The position numbers and the translations under genes were made by a program. A DNA stretch of 64,000 nt. Origin: Nansenia antarctica. Lineage: Eukaryota; Chordata; Actinopteri; Argentiniformes; Microstomatidae. The notes under the pieces were generated by a model. It did no database searches. It saw only the letters and a program-made list of their open reading frames with translations, and was not told the origin of the DNA. The stretch is from contig OZ022345.1 in NCBI GenBank assembly GCA_963989245.1, positions 26,965,347-27,029,346 of the forward strand. The letters run 5' to 3'. This document shows, in pieces, positions 21,213 through 32,589 of this stretch. Positions within the stretch are counted from its first letter, which is position 1; each line of letters starts with the position of its first letter.

Positions 21213-21359
21213 GTGCCAGGTGTGGACGAATAAGACCGCGACTGGCTCCTACTTAAGCTCTGCTCCTGCTTCCAGTCATCGCCAGATTGTAACCACTTAA
21301 TGGTTGGTTCATATGCTCGTTCCTGCTACTCTTGACTTGACGTTATCCGATACCCTAGC

Positions 21360-22345
21360 CCATGGGTCACCAACAGGCGGCCCGCGGACCAGATGCGGCC
21401 CCCCAAAGCTTTCCATCGGGCCCGCCGAATATTCATGTTTTAACGGGTTTTTTTACGTTTTTTTTTTTTTTTTTGAAAATTCGAAAATGAGGGAAATACC
21501 GTTTAGAACATATATCATAGATTAATATTGTTCTTACAATGCAGAAGGACTCAGACCTACCTCATTCACAAAGCTGCAGCCTTGCTTCTGGTTGGGCACT
21601 GAATAGCAGTAGCGAAGCTGAAACTAATTCCCCTCTTTTATTAAATGGAATGCGGCAGACGTAGCGCTATTCTCATGCAAGAATGAGGACAAATTCATAG
21701 CTCTCATTTAACATTTCGTTGTATTTTATTTTTTCACATAGCCTACTCATAGGCCTATTTAACATTTCGTTTTATTTTATTTTTCACTCTTTGTTGCTCT
21801 TGTTTAACATTTCGTAACATTAACAGTGACTTAAATAACTACCTTCTCAGTCAGAAAATGAAAAAGATTAACATCACTTAAATAAAAAAATAGCATGGGA
21901 AATGATAGGCCTTCGTTGCCAGAAATGTTGTTTTCAAGTCGGTCAGTCAAACGTTCACCGCGGCATCCTGGTATCGCCTGGCATCTGTAGCCTATATCAA
22001 ATAAAACGGTAATAACCAGGTCATTAAATTATACTTTAACAATGAATAAACCATGCCATTTAACATAGCAAAAATAAAATCCTATGTCTGCAATACTCAC
22101 ATTTTGTTAATGAGAGAACTGACATCTCCCCTCTGACGCCAACTTCTTAAAATCAGGCTGGACAGTTGTTAGGCTTATGCGCAAGCAGTCCTCCAAAGAC
22201 TCGTTTGACAGGCTGTTCCTCTCATGCGTCTTGATAGCGTTCATCTTTGAGAACGCAGATTCGCACGTATAAGTTGACCCGAACATGGTGAGCACATACA
22301 TAGCAAACGTCTTCAGTGTGCCATAGTCTTGGGGACAAGCCGTGT
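21360..22345 (-). mobile_element. hAT element fragment (Charlie-like) with transposase end
   Basis: On the minus strand, 22345-22107 encodes IPDTACPQDYGTLKTFAMYV, FGSTYTCESAFSKMNAIKTH and ERNSLSNESLEDCLRI, the C-terminal hAT dimerisation region as in GTF2IRD2/Charlie-like proteins, ending at a stop at 22107. The following ~750 bp run to a GC-rich end (gggtcaccaacaggcggccc), the typical terminus of this hAT group. Upstream transposase is lost at a junction with piggyBac sequence. Confidence 0.75.
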
Positions 22346-22755
22346 CTGGAATCTGCTGGGGAACTGCATCATTCCTTCATCAATGCAGATATTTTCAAAG
22401 GGCTGATACAGCTCTTTGAATTTGGCTACAATATAATCTAAAACAGGACGCACTTTATACATTTATCTGTGGCGTCCTGTGATGCATTATTGTTGTAGTG
22501 GAGGAACTTCCAGATGAGCTGGAACCTGTTCCTCAGCATGGTTTTATTGAAGTATGGAGTGGCGTCCTGTTGATCCACACTCCAATACATTTCTAGATTT
22601 GGCTTTTTTATGTAACCGGTGATGAAAGTGAGTCCAAAGAATTGTTTCAGTTCTGGGACTGTCACCGGTTTCCATAACCTCCCTCTGGAGTGTGGCAGAG
22701 TGTCGGGATGTGCCTGTAAAAACTGCTGGGCATACAGGTTGGTTTGATCTGCAAT
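22340..22755 (-). pseudogene. piggyBac-like transposase fragment
   Basis: The minus-strand residues NLYAQQFLQAHPDTLPHSRG, MTVPELKQFFGLTFITGYIK, YWSVDQQDATPYFNKTML and RNRFQLIWKFLHYNNNAS match the N-terminal part of the PGBD/piggyBac transposase domain. A one-base frame change near 22455 separates this from KVRPVLDYIVAKFKELYQP and ICIDEGMM, where one catalytic Asp would lie. It is truncated on both sides. Confidence 0.8.
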
Positions 22756-22756
22756 G

Positions 22757-23797
22757 TGAACACTACACTACACTGGACACTGGACACAACACTGAACACT
22801 ACACTGGACACAACACTGAACACTACACTACACTGGACACAACACTGGACACAACACTACACTGGACACTGGACACAACACTGAACACTACACTGGACAC
22901 TGGACACAACACTGAACACTACACTACACTGGACACAACACTGAACACTACTGGACACAACACTGAACACTACACTACACTGGACACTGGACACAACACT
23001 GTACACTACACTGGACACAACACTGAACACTACACTGGACACTGGACACAACACTGAACACTACACTACACTGGACACAACACTGAACACTACACTACAC
23101 TGGACACAACACTGAACACTACACTACACTGGACACTGGACACAACACTGAACACTACACTGGACAGTGGACACAACACTGAACACTACACTACACTGGA
23201 CACAACACTGAACACTACACTACACTGGACACAACACTGAACACTACACTGGACACTGGACACAACACTGAACACTACACTACACTGGACACTGGACACA
23301 ACACTGAACACTACACTGGACACAACACTGAACACTACACTACACTGGACACAACACTGAACACTACTGGACACAACACTGAACACTACACTGGACACTG
23401 GACACAACACTGAACACTACACTACACTGGACACTGGACACAACACTGAACACTACACTGGACACAACACTGAACACTACACTACACTACACTGGACACA
23501 ACACTGAACACTACTGGACACAACACTGAACACTACACTGGACACTGGACACAACACTGAACACTACACTACACTGGACACTGGACACAACACTGAACAC
23601 TACACTGGACACTGGACACAACACTGAACACTACACTACACTGGACACAACACTGAACACTACTGGACACTGGACACAACACTGAACACTACACTGGACA
23701 CTGGACACAACACTGAACACTACACTACACTGGACACTGGACACAACACTGAACACTACACTGGACACAACACTGAACACTACACTGGACACTGAAC
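22757..23797. repeat. Minisatellite of cactacactggacactggacacaacactgaa type
   Basis: About 1 kb of tandem arrays built from the 5-mers cacta/ctgga/cacaa combined into units of ~20-45 bp. The open frames on either strand (repeating VSSVVFSVV or HYTTLDT) are by-products. It abuts a LINE-like tail at 23805. Confidence 0.92.
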
Positions 23798-24398
23798 ATC
23801 TGTCATTACGTGAAGCGCATTGAGTCGCATCTTGTAAGAAATGCGCTATACAAATAAAACTTGAATTGATTTGATCCCTTGTACACTTTTTTGGGCATTT
23901 GTGTTGCAACACACCTGTACATTGTGCACTCTACCCTAGGCCCTTATTTTACTCTAGACAGAAGGGTCGTAACACTTGTTATTAATTCCATTTGGTATAC
24001 CTCAAACTTTCTTGCATTTCTGGTGTTTGCATTTTACATATTCTAAATATATGCTATCTACATGTCGCACTGGATGGGGTTAGTGCTGTTGACTCATCAG
24101 AAAGTAAAGACTAATTCACAGAGTGTATGAAGATTCCAGTAAGGGTTTTGTGAAGGAGCCCTAGTGCTGTTGACTCATCAGAAATAGAATGTTTTATTTA
24201 GCTCATCAGTGGGCACTCAGCACCATGGACACCTCCAGCCCAGCACCTTGCACCACGGTTCCTGCCCTGCTCCATGGATTACAACGATGATCGCCTGACC
24301 CTTGCCTGACTCCACCAAGTCCTTTGCCTGACCCCTCAAACCTGTTTGACCTAATAAAGTCCCACACCTGGGGTCATTGACATTATTTTATTTATATA

Positions 24399-25483
24399 CA
24401 GTTAGGTCTGGAAGTATTTGGACAGTGACACAATTTCCATAATTTGGGCTCTGTATGCCACCACAAAGGATTTGAAATGAAACAATCAAGATGTAATTGA
24501 AGTGCAGACTTTCAGCTTTAATTCAAGGGGTTGTACAAAAATATTGTATGAAACATTTAGGAATTGCAACCATTTTTATACACAGTCCCCTATTTTCAGG
24601 AGCTCAAAAGTAATTGGACAAATTAACAATCATACAGTAAGTAAAATGTTCATTTTTAATACTTTGTCGAGAATCCTTTGCAGGCAATGACTGCCTGAAG
24701 TCTGGAACACATGGACATCACCAAATGCTGGGTTTCCTCCATTGTGATGCTTTGTCAGGCCTTTACTGCAGCAGTCTTCAGTTGTTGTTTGTTTGTCTTT
24801 CTGCCTTTAGTTTTGTCTTCAGCAAGTGAAATGCATGCTTGATTGGGTTGAGATCAGGTGATTGACTCTGGCCATTGCAGAATATTCCACTTCTTTGCCT
24901 TAAAAAACTCCTGGGTTGCTTACACACTATATTTTGGGTCATTGTCCATCTGTATTGTGAAGCACCATCCAATCAACTTTGCTGAATTTGTCTGAATCTG
25001 AGCAGACAGAATATCCCTAAACACTTCAGAATTCATCTGTCTGCTTCTGTCTTCACATCATCAATAAACACTAGTGACCCAGTGCCATTGGAAGCCATGC
25101 ATGTCCATGTCATCACACTCACCAGTGCATTCTTTTTTTCTCAGAATGTACCAAACAGTTAATTTGGCCAGTATTAATGTTCCCACTATCTCTCTGATGG
25201 ATTTTTGTTTTGTTTTTACAGCCTAAGGATGGCCTGTTTCAGTTGCATTGAGAGCTCTGTTGACTGCATGTTGTGCGTATACAGCAACAGCCTCCAAATG
25301 CAAATGCCACACTTGGAATCAACTCAGACCTTTTACCTGCTTAATTGATAAAGAAATAATGAAGGAATAAATAGCCCACACTGGCCCATGAAACAGCTTT
25401 TGAGTCAATTGTCTAATTACTTTTGGTTATTATATATAAGAGCTATAATTCATAAACCCTTCCTTCAATTTGGATGTGAATAC
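24399..25483 (-). mobile_element. Tc1-like element, internally deleted (A1)
   Basis: It starts CAGTTAGGTCTGGAAGTATT after TA. It retains traces of the minus-strand transposase (QSPDLNPIKHAFHLLKTKLK around 24835-24880). Compared with 53110-55165 it lacks about 410 bp of transposase (between 25117 and 25118). The right end is displaced by the solo LTR. Confidence 0.85.
24633..24639. other. Tc1-type excision footprint TACAGTA
   Basis: At the exactly corresponding position the copy at 53110-55165 carries a MITE (53346-53908) flanked by TA. Here only TA-CAG-TA remains: the two TA copies plus three terminal bases, which is the standard scar of Tc1/mariner excision. Confidence 0.75.
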
Positions 25484-26425
25484 TGTTGGGAATTTGTATT
25501 AAAATAACTAGAAGTGATAAATCATGTACTATGTGCTCATTTAAATAATATGTGAATGCGGTCAGTTGAGAACAATAGGAAGGTCACGCAAAGCCAAAAG
25601 AGAGGTTCTGTTTTTGAGCGACAAGAAGAAATACAAGCTCCTGACTAAAAGAACGTTTTATGATTCAAACTGCCTGTAAATTACTTATTTTTACCTATGT
25701 GCTAACAACCATTTTACACCTGCTGTTATAATATTCTATTTTTCTGTACTTTCATAACTAATGATTAATGATAAGTCTATTCTTCTAACTTGTAAATCGA
25801 ATCCTAATATTACTGTGTAACTTCAATAGTTGTGTTTTCACAAGACATTCTGATAACAAGACATTCTGATAAGGACACTGACACAATGCTCTGCTCATAC
25901 AAAGTACGATATCACCATGGGAACGAGACGCTAGCAGGACACTCAAGCTGATAACATACAGTACACTTTCGCACCCACACAGGAGGAATTGAAGGCCAAC
26001 GCTAACGAGAAGACTTTCTGCAGCTGCAACGGATTTGTGCTGACACTTGGAAAACTACCAGATAGAGGGGGGGGGCATCACCCAGCCCAAAATGTTTGAT
26101 GAATTGTATAAAGGACTATGTACGGAGGTGAGAGGGACTCTTGTTTTAGTGGAGCCACTGCAGTTAACTTGTTGACGGCTAGCTGAGATAGGCCTGCAGA
26201 GGTGAAGCTAGAAAAGACTCTTTTCCATGGAAATGAACTATTATTGCTTGCTGATGTGCTTGAATAAATATTATCTTAATGAACAGTTCAGTAGTGGTGC
26301 CTAATATTTGATTGGATCATATCATCTTAAGAAGTGATATCAAGAACGTCTCGTTGAGATTAAACGAACTCGCTTGTAAGTGACGACTCAATTAAATCGA
26401 TACTGGAGAAGTTGATCGCCTTACA
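25484..26425. mobile_element. Solo LTR
   Basis: A 942-bp block starts TGTTGGGAATTTG and ends TTACA. It is flanked by atac at 25480-25483 and 26426-26429. The uninterrupted site exists at about 55168 (gtgaatacccttaac), which confirms insertion with a 4-bp duplication (5 bp if the last A is counted as target). TG...CA ends and an aataaa signal near 26263 fit a long terminal repeat left by recombination. The parent element family is not identifiable. Confidence 0.85.
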
Positions 26426-26667
26426 ATACCCTTAACCTAAAGCTGAGAGTCTGCACTTTAAGCCCAGTAAATTCTGTTGGAAATCTCATATAAGATACGT
26501 TAGATCCAAAGTATCAAGGAGTATTGCAGTATTGTGCAGGGCAAAACATATTCTGGAACAGAGGATGTTGTATACTCTATATTGTTGTCTTGTCTTACCC
26601 TATTTGAGTTACTGTGTGGAGATATGGGGAAATGAATATAAAATCACTTTAAACCCATTGATTACAC

Positions 26668-27147
26668 TACTGAAATATATGTATTAATTAATTGGATTAT
26701 ATAATGTAAGCATAATTGTTAAGTATAAACAGGGGTAGGACAGGCTTCTTCCTACTCCTTTTCGAACAATTGATAGGACTGTACTCTACATATTAGTTTT
26801 TTTCCGTAGTTTCCAACGTAGTAAGGCCGTAGTAAGGCGATTCATGGTTTCCACCGTTACCGTAGTAAGGCGATGACGTAGTCTATGCAAATATGCAGGC
26901 GCGGTATGATGACGTATGGTACATCACATTTCCGGGTGATGGATTTGATGCGCGCAGTTGGACCCTACTCGTGGAAACCATGAATCGCCTTACTACGGTG
27001 GAAACTACGGAAAAAACTAATATGTAGAGTACAGTCCTATCAATTGTTCGAAAAGGAGTAGGAAGAAGCCTGTCCTACCCCTGTTTATACTTAACAATTA
27101 TGCTTACATTATATAATCCAATTAATTAATACATATATTTCAGTATC
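26668..27147. repeat. Near-palindrome joining copies A1 and A2
   Basis: Left arm 26668-26815 and right arm 26993-27147 are nearly perfect inverted copies of a LINE 3' end (core aacaggggtaggacaggctt). The spacer of ~177 bp itself contains inverted aaggcgattcatggtttcca motifs. A third copy of the arm lies at 31735-31890. Confidence 0.88.
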
Positions 27148-27283
27148 ATCCGTTCTAATACTTTTTCATTAAAAATAATTTAAACCTTTTTTTAAATAGA
27201 GCAATAGAGCAATATTTCTGCTTTCCTTCATATTTTCTTCATATTTTTGACATTAGGAACAAGTTATTAGTGTGATCACGATA

Positions 27284-27808
27284 TCCGACCTCATGTACAA
27301 TCTGTACTGCAGTAAAAATGTGGAACGCCCTTCCTATAATCTTAAAGGAGTGCAAAACACTGCCCACCTTCAAAACCACTCTCAAAAAACATTTACAGGA
27401 GGCTGCAATCCGTAACTGGACCCTCTAAATCAAAAATCAGATTAAAAGACCCGAACTACCCACTGTACATACTTTGTGTTTTGTCCCCCGCCCCCACCTG
27501 TGGTGTATGTCCCCACCTGCCCTACCCGCTGTACATACCTGATGTTTTGTTGTATTGTTCTTCCCATGATGGATGTATTTTTATCTTGTAGATAGTAATA
27601 GTTATTTGTCTGTATTATCTTGTAGATAGTACTAGTTTGTTTTGTCGGTCTTACATGTAACGATGAATTGAGAATCAAGGACCCCAATTGAAATAAGCCA
27701 GTGGCTTTCTTGGGTTTTTATCCTGTTAGTTGACCTTGTATGTAATATGTACTTTCATGTACCTACTTCTGCAAATCTTCTAATAAAGTTTTCAATCAAT
27801 CAATCAAA
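27284..27808 (+). mobile_element. LINE 3' end inserted in copy A2
   Basis: The plus-strand frame gives WNALPIILKECKTLPTFKTT, LKKHLQEAAIRNWTL and a stop, the extreme C-terminus of an L2-like LINE. A 3' UTR ends in aataaagttttcaatcaatc with a short CAAT tail. It interrupts the inverted LINE copy whose uninterrupted form is at 55420-55450. Confidence 0.75.
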
Positions 27809-28059
27809 ATCCTCATAGCTTTTTTCTGTAGTGTAATCAATGGGTTTAAAGTGCTTTTATATTCATTTCCCCATATCTCCACACAGTAACTCAAATAGGG
27901 TAAGACAAGACAACAATATAGAGTATACAACATCCTCTGTTCCAGAATATGTTTTGCCCTGCACAATACTGCAATACTCCTTGATACTTTGGATCTAACG
28001 TATCTTATATGAGATTTCCAACAGAATTTACTGGGCTTAAAGTGCAGACTCTCAGCTTT

Positions 28060-28446
28060 AGGTTAAGGGTATTCACATCCAAATTGAAGGAAGGGTTTAT
28101 GAATTATAGCTCTTATGTATAATAACCAAAAGTAATTAGACAATTGACTCAAAAGCTGTTTCATGGGCCAGTGTGGGCTATTTATTCCTTCATTATTTCT
28201 TTATCAATTAAGCAGGTAAAAGGTCTGAGTTGATTCCAAGTGTGGCATTTGCATTTGGAGGCTGTTGCTGTATACGCACAACATGCAGTCAACAGAGCTC
28301 TCAATGCAACTGAAACAGGCCATCCTTAGGCTGTAAAATGCACTTCAATTACATCTGGATTGTTTCATTTCAAATCCTTTGTGGTGGCATACAGAGACAA
28401 AATTATGGAAATTGTGTCACTGTCCAAATACTTCCAGACCTAACTG
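28060..28446 (+). mobile_element. Tc1-like element remnant (A2)
   Basis: Inverted, mostly deleted copy of the Tc1 element in the large unit. The terminus cttccagacctaactg ends at 28446 and is followed by tata. Nearly all transposase sequence is missing. Confidence 0.75.
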
Positions 28447-29169
28447 TATATAAATAAAAGAATGTCAATGACCCCAGGTGAGGGACTTTATTAGGTCAAA
28501 CAGGTTTGAGGGGTCAGGCAAAGGACTTGGTGGAGTCAGGCAAGGGTCAGGCGATCATCGTTGTAATCCATGGAGCAGGGCAGGAACCGTGGTGCAAGGT
28601 GCTGGGCTGGAGGTGTCCATGGTGCTGAGTGCACACTGATGAGCTAAATAAAACATTCTATTTCTGATGTCAACAGCACTAGGGCTCCTTCACAAAACCC
28701 TTACTGAAATCTTCATACACTCTGTGAATTAGTCTTTACTTTCTGATGAGTCAACAGCAATAACCCCATCCAGTGCGACATGTAGATAGCATATATTTAG
28801 AATATGTAAAATGCAAACACCAGAAATGCAAGAAAGTTTATGAGGTATACCAAATGGAATTAATAACAAGTGTTACAACCCTTCTGTCTAGAGTAAAATA
28901 AGGGCCTAACAGGGTAGAGTGCAGAATGTACAGGTGTGTTGCAACACAAATGCCCAAAAAAAGTGTACAAGGGATCAAATCAATTCAAGCTTTATTTGTA
29001 TAGCGCATCTCACAAGATACGACTCAATGCGCTTCAATCAAGACATCATTGCTGATTGCACTTTAGCACAAGTGCTCTTTCAACATTGTCTCTATGGTCT
29101 TTCAGCTTCCTTTTCTTCTCACATTTTCGACCATATAATGGTGAGACAGCTGCTTCTCACTGTTGAGAC

Positions 29170-29680
29170 AAAATGTTATAAAGAAGTGATTAATAATTAA
29201 TTTAAGAAACTCACATTCATCAGTGGTTGCAAACTGTCATGGAATTTGTATTAGCACTCTCCTCATGTTTCCAAAATGCATTGCAAATGCAATGCACTAA
29301 CAAGTCATTGGTCACTCTTCGTTGGTGTTGAACTTGTTGAGCCCTTTCCTAAAATAATAATACAGTGCTTAACCATGTTACAATGAAAAGGTGCAGTTAA
29401 GTACTGAATGAGTCACACACTTTCTTTCCTTGATCATTCTACCTCAAGTGTCCTGATATAAAGTGTGGTTTCACTTTCCAGGCTTCTGACATCTTTGTCC
29501 CTGGTAACAGGATACACACATAAGCATGACTATGTGTACAGCTGTGAATGGTGGATAGTATGTTTGTATGCAATAAACTTCATTCACACTAACCAATTCT
29601 TTAGGAGGAAAGCTGTAAGGCCTCTTGAAGTATGTGTGGTCCTCGTCAGTGTCCAGTGGCATCTGTACAGAGTCCACCAT
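29170..29680 (-). pseudogene. Second module of the large unit, broken copy
   Basis: The first exon (29680-29594) encodes MVDSVQMPLDTDEDHTYFKR followed by PYSFPPKEL, as at 51186. Exon 2 has lost its acceptor and first codons but keeps the CTTGAG/GTAGAA donor. Most of exons 3-5 are missing in a deletion, and the last exon is recognisable near 29170-29020. Not functional as read. Confidence 0.7.
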
Positions 29681-29839
29681 TATTGCCAGTATGTTTTACA
29701 TGAAAGGGTTAACTACTTCAAAAAGAGATCCAGGCTGGATTCAGAATGACACAGTACCACTAAACATATTGCATGTGCCATAAAGTTGCATGGAGTATGT
29801 GTTTTAGGAGCAGTAGCCCATTCAGAAACAGGCACACGG

Positions 29840-31060
29840 TCATAGATACTTAGTGAGAGATGCACTGACCATGGTGTTGCTTGCATGACTCCTTTTAACA
29901 CTTGAATAGGTCCTGAATACAGGTGGGACACTGTCGTGAAGGGTCGCTCTGCCTTCCTCACTAAAGTGAGCAAACTTCCTTCCATATCTGAAATTAACAC
30001 ACATTATCTTCACCGGAAGGTTGAATTGTAGGGCCAGGTGTTACCCCAAAGTCCTCTTGATAATAAATGTACAAATACAATTATTATTTTTGTAGCACTG
30101 CAGCATACCCTTCCAGCCCAATGTTTTCCACCAGGACAATACACCACCACCTTCTCAGGAGAGACATGTCATCCTAAAGAAAGAGCAGTTACTCAATTTG
30201 CATTCAAAGTCTTATAGCATATTGATATAATGGGTTCTTGTTTTCTTAATACTTACAATGCTGAAGTCAAAGGTAGCCTCCATGGCGAAATACCAGGCAT
30301 ACTGTAATGAGAAAAGACACAAAGACAAGATTACTATGTGACAGCTTATAACTCAGTGAGAAGGTAGTCACACACATCCAATGAAATGTACATGGCTGAT
30401 AACTCCATAGGAAAGTGATATGAGAGGTCTGCACACATGAATGTTCCTTAATACCTTTTATTGCACACCTTTTTATTTGCAAATGCACAAACAGAATGTT
30501 GGTCAGGACTAAGTGGTGGTCAGTCATTGTTACATACATTTACACATTTTTTTGATGGTTTTAAGGAACAATCAAGTGTGCCATATCACTTGGTGGCATT
30601 ACCATAACTCACCATTATCATGAAGACACCACAGTCATTGCCACTGGTCTGCCTCGGAAGCCCCTGTACGAAGAAAAGTTAGTTAGAGAATAGTAGGTAA
30701 TTATGACTATAGCTATAATATGATAGTAACATTCAAACAATACCTCCAAATCCAGACCAGTCTTCTCTGTCCAGGATCCCGCAACAATTTTCTCAGCAAC
30801 ACCCCTGGGCAACCAAGAATAAAACTAAGTCAAACAAAGAAGTACACACCTCCTACAGGAGAGAAAAAAGGAACAACATTCGTACCACTGCTGCTTCAGA
30901 ACCACTTCACACCATGCAAGTCGGTCGATCATGCTTATTTGCAAAAGTTCAATGAGGAGGATTTCTCTGTGTTTCTCTTTCCTTGTGTTGGAAATGTGTC
31001 TATTTAAGTCCACTCCAGCTTTCGGGAAGCCAATCCTTTCTGAATGTTGGACAAACAATC
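29840..31060 (-). pseudogene. Ulp1/C48-like cysteine protease gene, copy A2 (N-terminal part missing)
   Basis: Minus-strand exons with GT/AG borders are 30804-30744 (AEKIVAGSWTEKTGLDLE), 30663-30613 (GLPRQTSGNDCGVFMIM, catalytic Gln and Cys), 30301-30257 (YAWYFAMEATFDFSI), 30173-30109 (DDMSLLRRWWCIVLVEN) and 29987-29840 (GYGRKFAHFSEEGRATLHDS, stop). An upstream frame (31058-30825, RIGFPKAGVDLNRH) is probably another exon. Q...GNDCG(V/I)F is the signature of SUMO-protease-type C48 peptidases. The exon with the catalytic His (49210-49275 in copy B) is not present here. The last exon is open in this copy, unlike copy B. Confidence 0.75.
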
Positions 31061-31134
31061 AGTACATAATGCATGCATTGCCACAATGCCTCCTGATTGA
31101 ACACAAGTCTTTAGAAATGGCAGTAACATTAGAC

Positions 31135-31290
31135 AGGTCAGGGGACCGCCAGGACACACATCATAGGCAGGTCAGGGGACCGCCAGGACAAACATCATAG
31201 GCAGGTCAGGGGAACGTGACCGCCAGGACACACATCATAGGCAGGTCAGGGGAACGTGACCGCCAGGCAGGTCAGGGGAACGTGACTGCC
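31135..31290. repeat. 33-bp tandem repeat (A2)
   Basis: Units of ggtcaggggaccgccaggac plus acacatcatagg. Inverted counterpart of 49615-49735. Confidence 0.85.
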
Positions 31291-31636
31291 AGAGCAAAAA
31301 ATATTTGGGGCAACCTTAATAGTGTTCTGTAGGCTTCAGAGGTGAATCCCCTTGGAGTTTTGAAATACTGCGAATCTAGAAAGAAAATTTCTTTCTGGTG
31401 TGGCCTCATTACCTACAGGGAATAACGCATTCTGGACAATAAGCAAAAAGGACACTTTGGGGGTAATACAATAGACACAAACTCACAAGCAAATGGCATA
31501 TGAAGGTTAATACAATAGACACAAACTCACAAGCAAATGGCATATGAAGGTTAAAGCTGAGAAATGCTCAACTACATTGTATGTCTTTATAATCTACTAC
31601 TGTGGATGTCATATGTTGCATATAAAGTTATGCTCT

Positions 31637-31662
31637 GTATATATATATATATATATATCTGG
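31637..31662. repeat. (TA)n microsatellite
   Basis: Pure tatata tract at the breakpoint between copy A2 and a LINE 3' fragment (31663-31890). Confidence 0.8.
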
Positions 31663-31890
31663 TTGCGAAATATTGCTCTATTGCTCTATTTAAAAAAAGG
31701 TTTAAATTATTTTTAATGAAAAAGTATTAGAACGGATGATACTGAAATATATGTATTAATTAATTGGATTATATAATGTAAGCATAATTGTTAAGTATAA
31801 ACAGGGGTAGGACAGGCTTCTTCCTACTCCTTTTCGAACAATTGATAGGACTGTACTCTACATATTAGTTTTTTTCCGTAGTTTTCACCG
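31663..31890 (+). mobile_element. LINE 3' end fragment
   Basis: It matches 55735-56110 (aacaggggtaggacaggctt core) and the palindrome arms at 26.7-27.1 kb. Non-coding. Confidence 0.75.
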
Positions 31891-31924
31891 TAGTAAGGCC
31901 GTAGTAAGGCGATTCATGGTTTAC

Positions 31925-32065
31925 TCCTAGTGTATCCATCTGCGCTGCGCGCATCAAATCCATCACCCGGAAATGTGATGTACCATACGTCATCATACCC
32001 GCGCCTGCATATTTGCATAACACATTTCCGGGTGTTGGATTTGTTGCGCGCAGATGGATACTATA
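31925..32065. mobile_element. Palindromic MITE related to the large-unit ends
   Basis: The arms gtatccatctgcgc and gcgcagatggatac flank sequences (cacccggaaatgtgatgtac, catcataccc gcgcctgcat) shared with 26876-26960 and with the inverted repeats of the 48-56 kb unit. Confidence 0.65.
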
Positions 32066-32589
32066 GGAGTAGGAAGTAGGATGGGCAGGAACTGGAAAGA
32101 AGAGAGTCATTTCCTGTCTCAGGATAGGTCACACTGGATTGAATGACACACTGCATAGAAAAGGAAAACACCCAACTGGCATTTGTGCCACTGTAATAAC
32201 CAGGAATCTGCTCAGCAAATGTTGCTGAAATGTGAGAAATATGAGGAACAGAGAAAGCTACTGAAATCAGCAATTCAGAAAGTTTTACAGTAGGGAGTTT
32301 ACTTGGAAACACATTTAAAGTATACAACCAGATAATAAAGTATTTGAAAGAAACTGGATTAATAGATAAAATGTAACACCGCCCTCCCCAATTTTGCTTA
32401 TTATTTCCATTTTCTATAATTCTTTCCCCTGTCAATCTGACGTTCCACACAGTCCGGTAGGTGGCGGTACTGCACCTTAAGTTAGTTGCCAACCGCCAAT
32501 CCCAAAAAAAAAACGAAGAAGAAGACGCGGAAACAGGAAGTTCACATGTGTTGACCACCAGATCGCTTTTAGACTGTTATGATATCAGA

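Larger units (their letters stand above)
23805..26680 (+). repeat. Large-unit part-copy A1 (plus orientation)
   Basis: From the gcgcattgagtcgcatcttg tail onward this matches 52515-55440 in the same order: L2-like tail, ~550-bp non-coding spacer, Tc1 element, LINE 3' part. Differences are an internal deletion in the Tc1, a solo LTR inserted at 25484-26425, an absent MITE and loss of the LINE part after the residue-equivalent of 55415. It ends in the palindrome at 26668. Confidence 0.85.
27809..31655 (-). repeat. Large-unit copy A2 (minus orientation)
   Basis: Inverted counterpart of 49300-55440: protease exons, second module, spacer, Tc1 remnant (28060-28446), then LINE 3' part. It lacks the two exons and His-containing exon present at 48576-49275, and has lost the interval matching 51595-52262. 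It ends at the TATA microsatellite near 31640. Confidence 0.85.

Noticed and set aside
22757..23797. Possible CRISPR-like array or repetitive protein
   Set aside because: There are no unique spacers between repeats, the host is eukaryotic and both strands show low-complexity frames. It is a minisatellite.
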